48,947 nucleotides of DNA from Marinosulfonomonas sp. (GCA_019090885.1 JAHRVC010000228.1:1-48947); one strand, 5' to 3'. Counted from the stretch's first letter, positions 7,847 to 16,990 are shown. Program-made: numbers and translations. Notes: generated by a model from the letters alone, not told the origin.

Positions 7847-8869
7847 ATGGCAAACAAATTTGCGGAAATGCTGGCAGAGCGCGACTGGATTCTGGCCGAT
7901 GGCGCAACGGGCACCACCCTGTTCAACATGGGGCTGGAAGCAGGCGAAGCGCCAGAGTTCTGGAACGTCGATCACCCGGACCGCATCACAGCACTTTATC
8001 AGGGGGCAGTCGATGCAGGCAGTGACCTGTTCCTGACCAACAGTTTTGGTGGCAATGCCTCGCGTCTGAAACTGCACGACGGGCAGAAACGCGTGGCAGA
8101 GCTGAACCGCGCGGCGGCCGAAATTGGTCGCAATGTTGCCGACAAATCTGGGCGCAATGTCATCGTTGCAGGCTCGATCGGCCCGACCGGCGACATCATG
8201 GAACCCATGGGCAACCTGACGTATGCGGATGCAGTTGAGATGTTTCACGAACAGGCGGATGGTCTGAAATCAGGTGGCGCGGACGTTTTATGGGCCGAGA
8301 CGATCTCGGACCCAAATGAATACCGCGCCGCTGGCGAAGGCGCGACGCTGGCCGGTATGCCCTGGTGTGGCACAATGAGTTTTGACACAGCCGGACGCTC
8401 GATGATGGGGGTAACGTCAACCGATCTGGCCAAGCTGGTCGATAAAATTGAAACACCACCGCTGGCCTTTGGGGCCAATTGCGGGGTTGGCGCATCCGAT
8501 TTGCTGCGCACAATTCTGGGGTTTGCAGCCACAGACACGACCCGCCCGATCATTTCCAAAGGCAACGCTGGCATCCCGAAATATCAGGACGGCCACATCC
8601 ATTACGACGGAACGCCAGAACTGATGGGGGAATACGCGGTGCTGGCGCGCGATAGCGGCGCACAGATCATTGGCGGCTGTTGCGGCACCACGCCCGAGCA
8701 TTTGCGCCACATGCGCGCGGCATTAGAAGAACGCCCGCGATCAGAGCGCCCAACACTGGAGCAGATCGAAAAGGCAATGGGTGGGTTTTCATCGCCAAGC
8801 GATGGCACCGATGGCAATACCCCGACCCGCGCCCCTCGTGCAGGCGGTCGGCGTCGTCGCGCCACCTGA
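7847..8869 (+). CDS. bmt: Homocysteine S-methyltransferase (betaine-homocysteine methyltransferase-like)
   Basis: A zinc-dependent methyltransferase of 340 residues that transfers a methyl group to homocysteine to make methionine. The three zinc ligands are visible: C212 in FGANCGVGASD and C278/C279 in GGCCGTTPEH. The N-terminal ADGATGTTLFNMG block and the later NSFGGN motif are typical of the family. Annotated homologues in roseobacters are called Bmt, but with a corrinoid protein nearby the methyl donor may be methyl-cobalamin, as in a split MetH. Residues about 320-340 form an unusual tail rich in Pro/Thr/Arg ending GGRRRRAT, beyond the normal end of the fold. It has its own leader with a dyad and a weak purine-rich ribosome-binding site. 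Confidence 0.85.
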   Translation: MANKFAEMLAERDWILADGATGTTLFNMGLEAGEAPEFWNVDHPDRITALYQGAVDAGSDLFLTNSFGGNASRLKLHDGQKRVAELNRAAAEIGRNVADKSGRNVIVAGSIGPTGDIMEPMGNLTYADAVEMFHEQADGLKSGGADVLWAETISDPNEYRAAGEGATLAGMPWCGTMSFDTAGRSMMGVTSTDLAKLVDKIETPPLAFGANCGVGASDLLRTILGFAATDTTRPIISKGNAGIPKYQDGHIHYDGTPELMGEYAVLARDSGAQIIGGCCGTTPEHLRHMRAALEERPRSERPTLEQIEKAMGGFSSPSDGTDGNTPTRAPRAGGRRRRAT

Positions 8870-8883
8870 CGCCGGTCCAAATG

Positions 8884-9981
8884 CTACAGATCATCACCAA
8901 ACAAGGGCAATTGCCGCCCGCGTCCGGGAACGGCGAACAAGTCGGTGCGCAAGTCCGGAAATTTGCGCGCCAGTCCCAGCCGCCGCGCTGCGACATCAAA
9001 ACGGCGCGCAATGATCTGCGCATATTGGCCTTCGCCGCGCATACGTTTGCCCCAGTCGGCGGAATAATCCTGCCCGCCGTGCATCGCGCGAACATGCCCC
9101 ATCACCCGCGCCGCGCGATCCGGATGCGCACGCGCCAGCCATTCGCGAAACAGCGGGCTGACCTCGCGGGGCAAACGAAGCATGATCCATTCGGCAGCCA
9201 TTGCGCCCGCATCAGCGGCGCGTTCAAGAATACCCTCAAGCTCATGATCGCTGAGTGCGGGAATAAGCGGGGCCACCATGACTTTGACCGGGCAACCGGC
9301 ATCGGCCAAGCGTTGGATCATCTTGATCCGACGTTCAGGTGCCGGTGCACGCGGCTCCATAGCGCGCGACAGATTGCGATCAAGCGAGGTCACCGAAATG
9401 CCGACCTGCGCCAACCCTTTGGCCGCCATATCGGACAGAATATCAATGTCGCGTTCGATCAGACTGCCCTTGGTGACAATGGCGACCGGATGGTTAAACG
9501 CCTGCAAAACCTCAAGAATCTGGCGCATGACCCGATGTTTACCCTCAATCGGCTGATAGGGATCGGTGTTGGTGCCGATAGCAATACAAGCCGGGCGATA
9601 TCGCGGATTTCGCAGCTCTTTTTCCAACACCTTGGCGGCGTCCGGACGGGCGATCAACCGGGTTTCAAAATCCAGACCCGGCGACAATCCCAGATAGGCG
9701 TGGCTCGGGCGGGCAAAACAGTAAATACAACCATGCTCACAGCCCCGATACGGGTTGATAGAGCGGTCAAACGGCAGATCGGGCGAGGTGTTGCGCGTAA
9801 TAACCGTTCGCGGACGCTCGTAAGAAACTTCGGTGCGCGACAGTTGCGCGTCTTCCTCAATATCCCAACCGTCGCTTTCAACCACGCGCTGATGCGCCTC
9901 AAACCGTCCAACATTGTTGGATTGGGACGCACGTCCGGGGCGGCGCAGGTTTGGCGGCAGGGTTTCGTTGATCTGGGGCAT
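8884..9981 (-). CDS. PA0069-family radical SAM protein
   Basis: A 365-residue radical SAM enzyme with the cluster-binding motif C81-x3-C85-x2-C88 (RGCEHGCIYCFARPSH), preceded by NPYRG. This is the signature of the PA0069/spore-photoproduct-lyase-like subgroup. Other conserved pieces are IGTNTDPYQPIE and the VMVAPLIPALSDHE strand. Members bind a 4Fe-4S cluster and cleave S-adenosylmethionine, but their substrate is unknown. The gene lies inside the methyl-transfer cluster on the opposite strand, so a functional link is not implied. A 476-residue frame on the other strand (8680-10110) is its shadow. Confidence 0.9.
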   Translation of the reverse strand: MPQINETLPPNLRRPGRASQSNNVGRFEAHQRVVESDGWDIEEDAQLSRTEVSYERPRTVITRNTSPDLPFDRSINPYRGCEHGCIYCFARPSHAYLGLSPGLDFETRLIARPDAAKVLEKELRNPRYRPACIAIGTNTDPYQPIEGKHRVMRQILEVLQAFNHPVAIVTKGSLIERDIDILSDMAAKGLAQVGISVTSLDRNLSRAMEPRAPAPERRIKMIQRLADAGCPVKVMVAPLIPALSDHELEGILERAADAGAMAAEWIMLRLPREVSPLFREWLARAHPDRAARVMGHVRAMHGGQDYSADWGKRMRGEGQYAQIIARRFDVAARRLGLARKFPDLRTDLFAVPGRGRQLPLFGDDL

Positions 9982-10152
9982 TCCGTGACCTTAGAACAAA
10001 TGCGGAACATTGACCAGAACATCCGACAATTACACAATCACGCCACGTCGGTAGCAGCGCTGCCAATGTCGCAAATTGCCATGTGGAACCGGGGTTTTAC
10101 CCGCATCTAGTAACAAGACACGCGCCTTTGGCGCCCGATCAGGAGGCCGGGA

Positions 10153-10857
10153 ATGGCTGACCAAGAAGACGATATCATCCTAAGCGAGCTTGATGACGAA
10201 GCGCTGGCGCTGCAGATGCATGACGACCTTTATGATGGTCTGAAAGACGAGATCGAAGAAGGCGTGAATATCCTGCTTGGGCGCGGCTGGGAACCTTATG
10301 ATGTGCTGACCAAGGCGCTGGTTGCGGGCATGACGATTGTCGGCATTGATTTTCGCGACGGTATCCTGTTCGTGCCAGAGGTTCTGCTGGCCGCCAACGC
10401 GATGAAGGGCGGCATGGCGATCCTGAAACCGCTTTTGGCCGAAACCGGCGCACCAAGTGTGGGCACGATGGTGATCGGCACGGTTAAGGGCGACATCCAT
10501 GACATCGGCAAAAACCTTGTGGCGATGATGATGGAAGGCGCTGGCTTTGATATCCATGATCTTGGGATCAATAATTCGGTGGATGCCTATATTGATGCGC
10601 TCAAAGAACACAACGCCGACCTTTTAGGCATGTCTGCCCTGCTGACGACCACGATGCCTTATATGAAGGTCGTGATCGACACGCTGGTAGAAAACGGCAT
10701 TCGCGATAACTACATTGTAATGGTCGGTGGCGCACCACTGAACGAAGAGTTTGGCAAGGCAATTGGTGCAGATGCTTACTGCCGTGACGCTGCTGTGGCC
10801 GTTGAAACGGCCAAGGAATTTATGGAACGCAAACACAATCAAATGGCGGCAGGCTAA
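10153..10857 (+). CDS. Corrinoid (B12-binding) methyltransferase carrier protein
   Basis: A 234-residue cobalamin-binding protein of the MtbC/MetH-like type. A helical cap domain (about 20-100) is followed by a Rossmann B12-binding domain (about 100-225). The latter has D114-x-H116-x-x-G119 in VKGDIHDIGKNLV (H116 is the expected lower cobalt ligand), S161 in GMSALL, and the GGAP loop at 192-195. It carries methyl groups on cobalt between a donor methyltransferase and an acceptor. An AGGAGG ribosome-binding site precedes the ATG, with a small GCGCC/GGCGC hairpin just upstream at 10122-10134. The homocysteine methyltransferase 1.3 kb upstream is the likely acceptor enzyme. Together they resemble the split methionine synthase reported in Phaeobacter relatives; the pterin-binding part is not in the window. 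Confidence 0.9.
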   Translation: MADQEDDIILSELDDEALALQMHDDLYDGLKDEIEEGVNILLGRGWEPYDVLTKALVAGMTIVGIDFRDGILFVPEVLLAANAMKGGMAILKPLLAETGAPSVGTMVIGTVKGDIHDIGKNLVAMMMEGAGFDIHDLGINNSVDAYIDALKEHNADLLGMSALLTTTMPYMKVVIDTLVENGIRDNYIVMVGGAPLNEEFGKAIGADAYCRDAAVAVETAKEFMERKHNQMAAG

Positions 10858-10888
10858 CGCGGTTGTTCGGTAACAAAAGGGGATAACA

Positions 10889-11068
10889 ATGCCATTGCCT
10901 CGGTTACTATTGCTGCTTCTCATGGTCATTAGCGCGGCGGGCCTTACGGTCTGGCTTGGCGCGATCGTGGCCAACCGGGTTGCGCTTACACCCGTCGGTA
11001 TTGGCGTGGCCCTGACTGTTGTCGTGGTTGGCACGCTCATGTGGCGTATAATTTCGAACCGGCGCTAA
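10889..11068 (+). CDS. Small two-helix membrane protein (59 aa)
   Basis: A short frame between the corrinoid and DUF1638 genes with an AAAGGGGATAAC ribosome-binding region ahead of the ATG. The 59-residue product is almost entirely two hydrophobic helices (about 4-26 and 34-53) with basic ends (MPLPRLLLL at the start, WRIISNRR at the end). Its stop is 1 bp before the DUF1638 start, so the three genes are probably one operon. I do not recognise a family; the tight spacing and good ribosome-binding site argue that it is real. Confidence 0.6.
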   Translation: MPLPRLLLLLLMVISAAGLTVWLGAIVANRVALTPVGIGVALTVVVVGTLMWRIISNRR

Positions 11069-11069
11069 G

Positions 11070-11714
11070 ATGCAGCTGCCGGACGCCACCACGCTGACGA
11101 CCTCCGGTCTGGCAGCTTCCGGTTCGGGCGGGCGCATTTTGCTGATCGCTTGCGGTGCCATCGCGCGCGAAGTTCTGGCGGTGACCGAGGCGAACGGCTG
11201 GGATCATATCGACCTGACCTGTCTGCCCGCAATTTTGCACAATCATCCCGAACGAATTGCCCCTGCCATTGAGCAGGCCGTCACCAAACATCGCAACCAA
11301 TACGCCCAGATTTTCGTCCTGTATGCCGATTGCGGCACCGGTGGGAAATTGTTCGATTTGTGCAAGAAACTGGGGGTGGAAATGCTAAAAGGGCCGCATT
11401 GTTATTCGTTTTTTGAAGGAAACGCGGTTTTTGAAGATCGTTCAAAAGACGAATTTACCGCCTTCTACCTGACCGATTTTCTGGTGCGCCAATTTGATGC
11501 CTTCGTGTGGAAACCGCTGGGGCTGGATCGCCATCCGGGACTGCGTGACACGTATTTCGCAAACTACGAAAAGCTGGTGTATCAGGCGCAGTCACAAGAC
11601 GATGATCTTGACCGGAAAGCCAAAGATTGCGCGGCCCGGCTGGGCCTGAAATATGAGCGGCGTTTTACCGGATATGGTGATCTGGAGCGCGAACTAATTG
11701 ACTGGATCAGTTAA
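11070..11714 (+). CDS. DUF1638 protein, corrinoid-pathway associated
   Basis: A soluble protein of 214 residues with the DUF1638 pattern: ILLIACGAIAREVL near residues 25-38, the HNHPERI segment, YADCGTGGKL near 90-99, and LKGPHCYSFFEG. The conserved cysteines in these motifs suggest metal or corrinoid binding. In sequenced relatives the family co-occurs with methylamine- or betaine-type corrinoid methyltransferases, but its biochemical role has not been shown. It is the last gene of the corrinoid operon. Its stop overlaps the convergent sufE stop within a shared TTAA. Confidence 0.8.
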   Translation: MQLPDATTLTTSGLAASGSGGRILLIACGAIAREVLAVTEANGWDHIDLTCLPAILHNHPERIAPAIEQAVTKHRNQYAQIFVLYADCGTGGKLFDLCKKLGVEMLKGPHCYSFFEGNAVFEDRSKDEFTAFYLTDFLVRQFDAFVWKPLGLDRHPGLRDTYFANYEKLVYQAQSQDDDLDRKAKDCAARLGLKYERRFTGYGDLERELIDWIS

Positions 11715-12136
11715 GCGGCAGCTTGATCTGCGACCAGACGTATCCGCTCGACCATCGCCCGCAAGCCATTGGATCGCTGCGCCGACAAATGATCGTTCAG
11801 CCCAAGACGCGCCAGTTCACCCGGTGCATCAACCTGCAAAACTTCGGCCACCGTCAGGCCGGAATAAAGGGCGTGCAAAATGGCAATCAGTCCGCTGACT
11901 ATCATTGCATCACTTGCGCCGCGAAAATTGAAAATCGCATCCGGCCCGCTGCCTGAAATTTCGGGCTGCAACCAGACCTGACTGGCGCAACCATCGACCT
12001 TGGTGGCCGCCACGCGAAACGCATCCTCAAGCGGTGCCATCGCCTTGCCCATGTCGATCACATGGCGATAGCGATCTTCCCAGTCGTCCAGAAACTCGAA
12101 GGTTTCCGCAATGTCTTCAAATTCTGGTGTGGCCAT
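11711..12136 (-). CDS. sufE: SufE-type cysteine desulfuration protein
   Basis: A protein of 141 residues starting ATPEFEDIAETFEFLDDWEDRY, with the acceptor cysteine C50 in KVDGCASQVWL and the RGASDAMIVSGLIAIL helix. All of these are standard SufE features. SufE accepts persulfide sulfur from SufS and passes it to the SufBCD Fe-S scaffold. The gene is monocistronic here, away from any suf operon, as is common in alphaproteobacteria. I chose the ATG at 12136; the frame to 12508 runs antisense into the lipoprotein gene and is not plausible. Confidence 0.9.
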   Translation of the reverse strand: MATPEFEDIAETFEFLDDWEDRYRHVIDMGKAMAPLEDAFRVAATKVDGCASQVWLQPEISGSGPDAIFNFRGASDAMIVSGLIAILHALYSGLTVAEVLQVDAPGELARLGLNDHLSAQRSNGLRAMVERIRLVADQAAA

Positions 12137-12248
12137 TCGTCCCCCGTTCAAACAATTCCCTAAAACGGGTCGCGCCAAAGGTCCAGTATGCTTTGACTTT
12201 CGGCCCGGTTTGGGATTGGTTGGCTGCGGGAATACTGATGGGGGTCTC

Positions 12249-12752
12249 GTGCGTAAAATTCTGATTATTGGGCTTTGTGTGGCGTTATCTGCATGCTCTG
12301 GCGGCCGTGGCTCTGGTGGCAGCGCCGGGTCGGCTGGCGTTTTAAACCCTTTCAATTGGTTTGGTGGCGGCGAAGCACGGCGCGCCAGACGGTCCAAACA
12401 GGCGATCCTGCTGCCCGCCGATGCAAGTGATAATGCCGTCAAAGCGGGTCCATTGATCCAGCAGATCACCGACCTTCGGACCGAGCGCACCTCAACCGGC
12501 ACAATCATCCGGGCCAGCGGCCAATTGGCGTCGATCGGCTATCACGAAGTTACGCTTGTGCAGGTTCCCTCGGACGTGGCGGGTTTGGTGCGCTTTGAAT
12601 TTCGCGCCCTGCCCCCCTTTGAGGTTCCGGTGATTGCAACCGGTCGCATGCTGGACGTGACAGCCGCGGTCTATTTGTCGACAACCGAATACAGAACCGT
12701 GCGCCGTGTCGAGGTTATCGCGGCCCAGAATTCGCGCAATATTCGACGTTAA
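12249..12752 (+). CDS. Putative lipoprotein
   Basis: Starts with GTG at 12249 after a GGGGG-containing ribosome-binding region. The N-terminus MRKILIIGLCVALSAC is a clear lipoprotein signal with lipobox LSAC, so C16 would be the lipidated residue. A Gly/Ser linker and a basic patch (ARRARRSKQ) follow, then a beta-rich domain of about 110 residues containing IIRASGQLASIGYHEVTLV and RFEFRALPPFEVP. I do not recognise a named family; homologues in roseobacters are annotated as hypothetical. It is predicted to sit in the periplasm, anchored to a membrane. It is convergent with rnd, with a 4-bp overlap of stop regions. Confidence 0.75.
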   Translation: MRKILIIGLCVALSACSGGRGSGGSAGSAGVLNPFNWFGGGEARRARRSKQAILLPADASDNAVKAGPLIQQITDLRTERTSTGTIIRASGQLASIGYHEVTLVQVPSDVAGLVRFEFRALPPFEVPVIATGRMLDVTAAVYLSTTEYRTVRRVEVIAAQNSRNIRR

Positions 12753-13906
12753 ACTTCGATTACATCGACGATTTTTCCACGCACCACCAGCCCAACCTTG
12801 CCTTCACACAGCCGGATTGCATCGTTGCCGAAAACCTCGGCGCGCCACCCCGACAGTGCCGCCACATCGCGCCGCCCGCCGGCGATCTGATCCAGATCAG
12901 CAGCCGAGGCGATAAGTTTTTGCGCAACGGCCGAGTTTTCAGATTTCGCCTTTAGCAAGACCCGCAACATATCGGCCAGCGCCGGATTAACCTGCAACGT
13001 TTCGCGGGTGTTTTTCGGGGTCGGGTAATCTTCTGGCTTGCAGGCGTTGCCATCTTGGATCGCTTGCAAAATGCCCTCGGCGATATCGCCGCGCCGGGCC
13101 TCGCGCAACAGCAGGCGGGACCGTGACAGGTCTGATGCGTTCTGCGGCTTGGTCGAGGCCAGCTCTAACATTGCTTCGTCTTTATAAACCCTTGATCTTG
13201 GGATGTTTTTTGACTGAGCAACAGACTCTCGGAACCGGGCAAGCTCGCGCACCATCGCCAGAAACTTACCAGAGCTGGACCGCGTTTTGACCCGTTTCCA
13301 GGCATCCTCGGGGCGCACCACATAGGTGCCCGGGCTCGTAAGAACTTGCAATTCTTCCTCGACCCAGCCGGTGCGGTTGGACTTAGAAATCTGGCTTGCC
13401 AAATGTTCGTAAATTACGCGCAAGTGGGTGACATCGCCCAGCGCATAGGTCTGCTGTGCCTCGGTCAATGGACGACGCGACCAGTCGGTAAAACGCGATG
13501 ATTTATCCAGCGGCAAACGGGCAATTTTGCGCACCAGCGTTTCGTATCCGGCCTGATCCCCAAAGCCGCAAACCATTGCTGCGACCTGCGTATCAAACAA
13601 AGGTTTCGGGATTACGCCGCCTTCGATGTAGAAAATTTCAAGGTCTTGGCGCGCGGCGTGAAAAACTTTGACGACAGCCTCATTGCGGAATAATTCATAA
13701 AGCGGATCAAGTGATATGCCCTCGGCCAGCGGGTCAACCAGAACTGCATCGTCCTCGGCCTTACCGGGCACCGCAAGCTGAACCAGACAAAGCTTGGAAT
13801 AATAGGTCCGTTCCCTAAGAAATTCGGTATCAACCGTCACATAAGGTTTCGTGGCAGCCTTTTTACAAAACGCAGCCAGTGCTTGCGTTGTCGTGATCGT
13901 TATCAT
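12749..13906 (-). CDS. rnd: Ribonuclease D
   Basis: A 3'-5' exoribonuclease of 385 residues acting on tRNA precursors. The DEDDy active-site residues are visible: D26 and E28 in VDTEFLRE, D88 in FHAARQDLE, and Y154 and D158 in YALGDVTHL. An HRDC-type helical domain follows (about 210-300, KFLAMVRELARFRE onwards). The length matches the family. It precedes no obvious operon partner; purN starts 66 bp upstream in the same direction, so co-transcription with purMN is possible. Confidence 0.95.
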   Translation of the reverse strand: MITITTTQALAAFCKKAATKPYVTVDTEFLRERTYYSKLCLVQLAVPGKAEDDAVLVDPLAEGISLDPLYELFRNEAVVKVFHAARQDLEIFYIEGGVIPKPLFDTQVAAMVCGFGDQAGYETLVRKIARLPLDKSSRFTDWSRRPLTEAQQTYALGDVTHLRVIYEHLASQISKSNRTGWVEEELQVLTSPGTYVVRPEDAWKRVKTRSSSGKFLAMVRELARFRESVAQSKNIPRSRVYKDEAMLELASTKPQNASDLSRSRLLLREARRGDIAEGILQAIQDGNACKPEDYPTPKNTRETLQVNPALADMLRVLLKAKSENSAVAQKLIASAADLDQIAGGRRDVAALSGWRAEVFGNDAIRLCEGKVGLVVRGKIVDVIEV

Positions 13907-13972
13907 TCGTTTTGTTCTTCCATCCCGTGAAGTTCCGGCACTGATACGGAAAATGCACGTAAAAGGAAAGGA

Positions 13973-14563
13973 CTACAGCTTTATTGGCTCGCAGTTGCCA
14001 TCGATAAAGCGCCTGAGCGCCACCGGATACAGGATATGTTCCTTTTCCAGCACCCGTGCGGCCAGCGATTGTGGCGTATCGTCGACCAAAACCGGCACCC
14101 GCGCTTGACCAAGTATCGGGCCGTCATCCAGCTCTGCCGTCACCCCGTGAACGGTGCAACCTGCCTGCGTATCGCCTGCATCAATCGCGCGCGCGTAGGT
14201 GTTCAGGCCTTTGTATTTTGGCAGCAGGCTGGGATGAATGTTCAACATCTTTCCCGGCCATTTGGCAACGAACTCTGGCGTCAGAATGCGCATGAAACCG
14301 GCCAGACAAATGACGTCGGGTGCAGCCTTTAGCAATTGCGCATGCAACTGGGCCTCAAACGCGGCACGATCACCGGCGAAAGGCTTGTGGGCGACCACAG
14401 CCGTTGGAACGCCCGCCGCGGCGGCCTTTGCCAGCCCACCCGCATCTGGTTGATTTGACAGCACCAATACGGCACGCGCCGGGTGATCGGCGCGCATCGA
14501 GTTCACCAGCGCGACCATATTCGATCCACCGCCGGAAATCAGGATCGCGACGCGTTTTGTCAC
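13973..14563 (-). CDS. purN: Phosphoribosylglycinamide formyltransferase (folate type)
   Basis: A GAR transformylase of 196 residues that uses 10-formyl-tetrahydrofolate in step 3 of purine synthesis. The N-terminal phosphate loop is ISGGGSNM. The catalytic residues N108 and H110 (LNIHPSLLP) and D146 (ELDDGPIL) are present, as is the GLNTYARAI substrate loop. Its ATG overlaps the purM stop by 4 bp (ATGA), so the two are translationally coupled, as in many proteobacteria. Confidence 0.95.
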   Translation of the reverse strand: MTKRVAILISGGGSNMVALVNSMRADHPARAVLVLSNQPDAGGLAKAAAAGVPTAVVAHKPFAGDRAAFEAQLHAQLLKAAPDVICLAGFMRILTPEFVAKWPGKMLNIHPSLLPKYKGLNTYARAIDAGDTQAGCTVHGVTAELDDGPILGQARVPVLVDDTPQSLAARVLEKEHILYPVALRRFIDGNCEPIKL

Positions 14564-15606
14564 CCAAGATCACCGGAATAGGTGACACCGGAACCGGCTG
14601 TGACCTGCCCGATGTTGTAAACGGTTTCGCCAGCGTTTGTCAGGCAGGTGGTCAAAGCCTCGGCCTGATCGGGCGACACCGCCAGCACCATGCCGATACC
14701 GCAGTTGAATGTTTTCAGCATTTCGTCTGGCTCGAGCCCGGACACCCCGGCCATCCAGCCAAAGACCGGCGGCAATTCCCACGTCGAAAGGTCGACCGAA
14801 CAGCCAAGCCCGTCGGGCAATATCCGTGGCAGGTTTTCGCTTAGCCCGCCGCCGGTAATATGGGCCAACCCATGCACCCCGCCCGAGCGGATCGCCGCCA
14901 ATGCGGCGCGAACATAAAGCCGCGTTGGCGTCAGCAACGCCTGCCCCACAGTTCCAGCGCCAAACGGGCTGGGCGCGTCCCAGTCCAGCCCGGCGGCCTC
15001 AACCACCTTACGCACCAGCGAATAGCCGTTGGAATGCACCCCGTCTGATGCCAGCCCAAGCAACACATCGCCCGCCCCCACACCATCGGGTAACGCCGTT
15101 CCGCGTTCCATCGCACCAACAGCAAAGCCCGCCAGATCAAAGTCGCCGCCATGATACATGCCCGGCATTTCTGCGGTTTCCCCACCGATCAGCGCACAGC
15201 CCGAACGTTTGCAACCATCGGCAATGCCTTCGATTATCCGGGCGGCATCTTCGATCTGCAATTTCCCCGTGGCGAAATAATCAAGGAAAAACAAAGGTTC
15301 AGCGCCTTGGCACACCAAATCATTGACGCACATTGCCACCAGATCAATGCCGATCGTATCAACAACGCCGGTATCAATTGCGATCCGCAGCTTGGTGCCA
15401 ACACCATCTGTTGCCGCCACCAGAACCGGGTCATTGAACCCGGCAGCCTTAAGATCAAACAGGCCGCCAAAACCGCCCAATCCGGCCATAACGCCGGGCC
15501 GGTCTGTGGATTTCGCAGCCGGTTTGATGCGATCGACCAACTCATTTCCAGCGTCGATATCTACGCCTGCGTCTGCGTATGTCAGCCCGTTTTTGCCTTG
15601 CGTCAT
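14560..15606 (-). CDS. purM: Phosphoribosylformylglycinamidine cyclo-ligase (AIR synthetase)
   Basis: A 348-residue ATP-dependent cyclase for step 5 of purine synthesis. It is recognised by [20 protein letters not shown] at the N-terminus, the [12 protein letters not shown] block, [11 protein letters not shown], and [17 protein letters not shown], all hallmark PurM segments. Its length is normal. It is the first gene of the purM-purN operon, transcribed away from the neighbouring tRNA gene. Confidence 0.95.
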   Translation of the reverse strand: MTQGKNGLTYADAGVDIDAGNELVDRIKPAAKSTDRPGVMAGLGGFGGLFDLKAAGFNDPVLVAATDGVGTKLRIAIDTGVVDTIGIDLVAMCVNDLVCQGAEPLFFLDYFATGKLQIEDAARIIEGIADGCKRSGCALIGGETAEMPGMYHGGDFDLAGFAVGAMERGTALPDGVGAGDVLLGLASDGVHSNGYSLVRKVVEAAGLDWDAPSPFGAGTVGQALLTPTRLYVRAALAAIRSGGVHGLAHITGGGLSENLPRILPDGLGCSVDLSTWELPPVFGWMAGVSGLEPDEMLKTFNCGIGMVLAVSPDQAEALTTCLTNAGETVYNIGQVTAGSGVTYSGDLG

Positions 15607-15725
15607 TCGATCCCCCGGTTTGCCTGCGCGATGCGATAAACCAAGCCGCGCGCAGAGTCCACGCGCCCCATTGGCCGACCCAACGCTTGACCACCACGAC
15701 CGGTCTGTTAGTGAGTGTCGCAGGC

Positions 15726-15802
15726 GGGCCTGTAGCTCAGTTGGTTAGAGCAGAGCGCTCATAACGCTTTGGTCGTAGGTTCGAGTCCTACCGGGCCTAC
15801 CA
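15726..15802 (+). tRNA. tRNA with CAT anticodon, probably tRNA-Ile2
   Basis: A complete 77-nt cloverleaf with encoded CCA: acceptor GGGCCTG, D arm GCTCAGTTGGTTAGAGC, anticodon loop CTCATAA, T arm GTAGGTTCGAGTCCTAC. CAT could be elongator Met or lysidine-modified Ile2. C4-G69 and C5-G68 in the acceptor stem are determinants for the lysidine enzyme TilS. The anticodon stem also lacks the GCGGA/TCCGC sequence I associate with alphaproteobacterial elongator Met tRNA, so I favour Ile2. A run of six T follows the CCA. Confidence 0.9.
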
Positions 15803-16171
15803 TTTTTTCTCTAACACATTGTTTAATTTGCGATTCACTTAAACGTGCGGTAGCTTTCCCGCCTCAATTAAAACAATCACTTACATTCCCTATTACCCCA
15901 CGACACCGAGCATCAGGAAACGCTTTCGCGCCGCCCGCCAGTGAGGACAAGGAACTGAGGAGAATCTGATATCGCGCAGACTAAACGGATGAAAACACGC
16001 AACTTGATCTTTGCTGCAACGAGCGCGGTGTAGACCGCCCTGATCAATTTCAGCGACACAGCGGTCGCTCTGAGTTTCAGGGCTTCGCGCTCGACATTAA
16101 GCATCGTCCTAAAATAACGAAAGGGGCTGCCTTTTGTCATCCTTGAACGTGATGAAACCAGCCGACATTAC
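15803..16171. other. Intergenic stretch between tRNA and sulfotransferase
   Basis: About 370 bp without a convincing gene. A frame on the minus strand (15913-16140, 75 residues) encodes a basic, hydrophobic peptide (LRATAVSLKLIRAVYTALV) with no recognisable domain and poor start context. It could be a remnant, but I would not annotate it as a gene. This is the left border of the polysaccharide locus. Confidence 0.4.
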
Positions 16172-16990
16172 TCAAGACGGATTCTTCTGATCGCGCATTT
16201 CTGCACGTTGTCGGTAGATTGATCGTAAGAACCACCATTTCTGTCGGCGGAACTTTCTGGCAAACTCATCGTTTTGCGATGTCCCGATCTTGACGTGTCG
16301 GCTTTCAAATACCGTGTCCATAGGCAAGGATGAGTCCACCAAATCCAACAAACGTTCCGCAGTCACTGTGGCACCATTCTCTGTCATAGTCTCATAGGTC
16401 ATGCGAATGGGCCGGATGTCATGCGCTGCGAAATAATTTTCCGTGATCGTCTCAGCCTTTCGGATGTGCAGCAACCAGCGTTTAATCTCGGATGGGTCAT
16501 AGCGAAAAGCGAGATCAGCTTTTTCAACCATGCCGGGGTTCACCGATGGTGAATGTGACACCCCAGCACTCACCATTTTGGCAAGCGATACGGCTTGCGC
16601 GACAATGTCTTCACGGACAAGCCAGATTGGAATGAACGACCCGAACCGAGTAAAAAAGTCGTCGTGCCCCTCGAATACAGCGCTCATCTGATGGCCAGTG
16701 ATTTCGAAGCTGAACACATTGCCCTGTTCGAACCTTCGACAAGAGGCCGCCACATAGTCATCGAGTGATGTCGCATGCAAAGTGCGAGCGATACTTGGCA
16801 TGAAGTTTGGATTGAAAAGCTCATTGGCGGCACCGAAACGACCAGTTTGAGCCAAAATATCAGTCAGCCAGGAGCTACCGGAACGCGGCGTAAAAAATAT
16901 AACAACGTTCTTCTGGGCAGGCGGGCGCCGCAGAATCTCGGCGTGCTTTTGTGGATCCGCTGTAATGTCTTTGAAAATTTCCACGCTCAC
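16172..16990 (-). CDS. Stf0-type sulfotransferase
   Basis: A protein of 272 residues with the PAPS-binding 5'-phosphosulfate loop FFTPRSGSSWLTDIL at about 32-46, the form seen in Stf0 trehalose sulfotransferase and LPS sulfotransferases. A second conserved part, IWLVREDIVAQAVSLAKM at about 122-139, corresponds to the 3'-phosphate-binding segment. It would transfer sulfate from PAPS to a sugar hydroxyl, presumably on the polysaccharide made by the locus to its right. It has no signal peptide, so it acts in the cytoplasm. It is divergent from the large glycosyltransferase gene. Confidence 0.85.
   Translation of the reverse strand: MSVEIFKDITADPQKHAEILRRPPAQKNVVIFFTPRSGSSWLTDILAQTGRFGAANELFNPNFMPSIARTLHATSLDDYVAASCRRFEQGNVFSFEITGHQMSAVFEGHDDFFTRFGSFIPIWLVREDIVAQAVSLAKMVSAGVSHSPSVNPGMVEKADLAFRYDPSEIKRWLLHIRKAETITENYFAAHDIRPIRMTYETMTENGATVTAERLLDLVDSSLPMDTVFESRHVKIGTSQNDEFARKFRRQKWWFLRSIYRQRAEMRDQKNPS

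Noticed and set aside
8680-10110. A 476-codon open frame on the plus strand
   Set aside because: It is exactly antisense to the radical SAM gene, and its product is Arg/His/Gln-rich without any domain. The minus-strand protein has the clear C-x3-C-x2-C motif.
15913-16140. A 75-codon minus-strand frame between the tRNA and the sulfotransferase
   Set aside because: Basic-hydrophobic peptide with no recognised family and a poor start context. It is kept only as a note in the intergenic entry.
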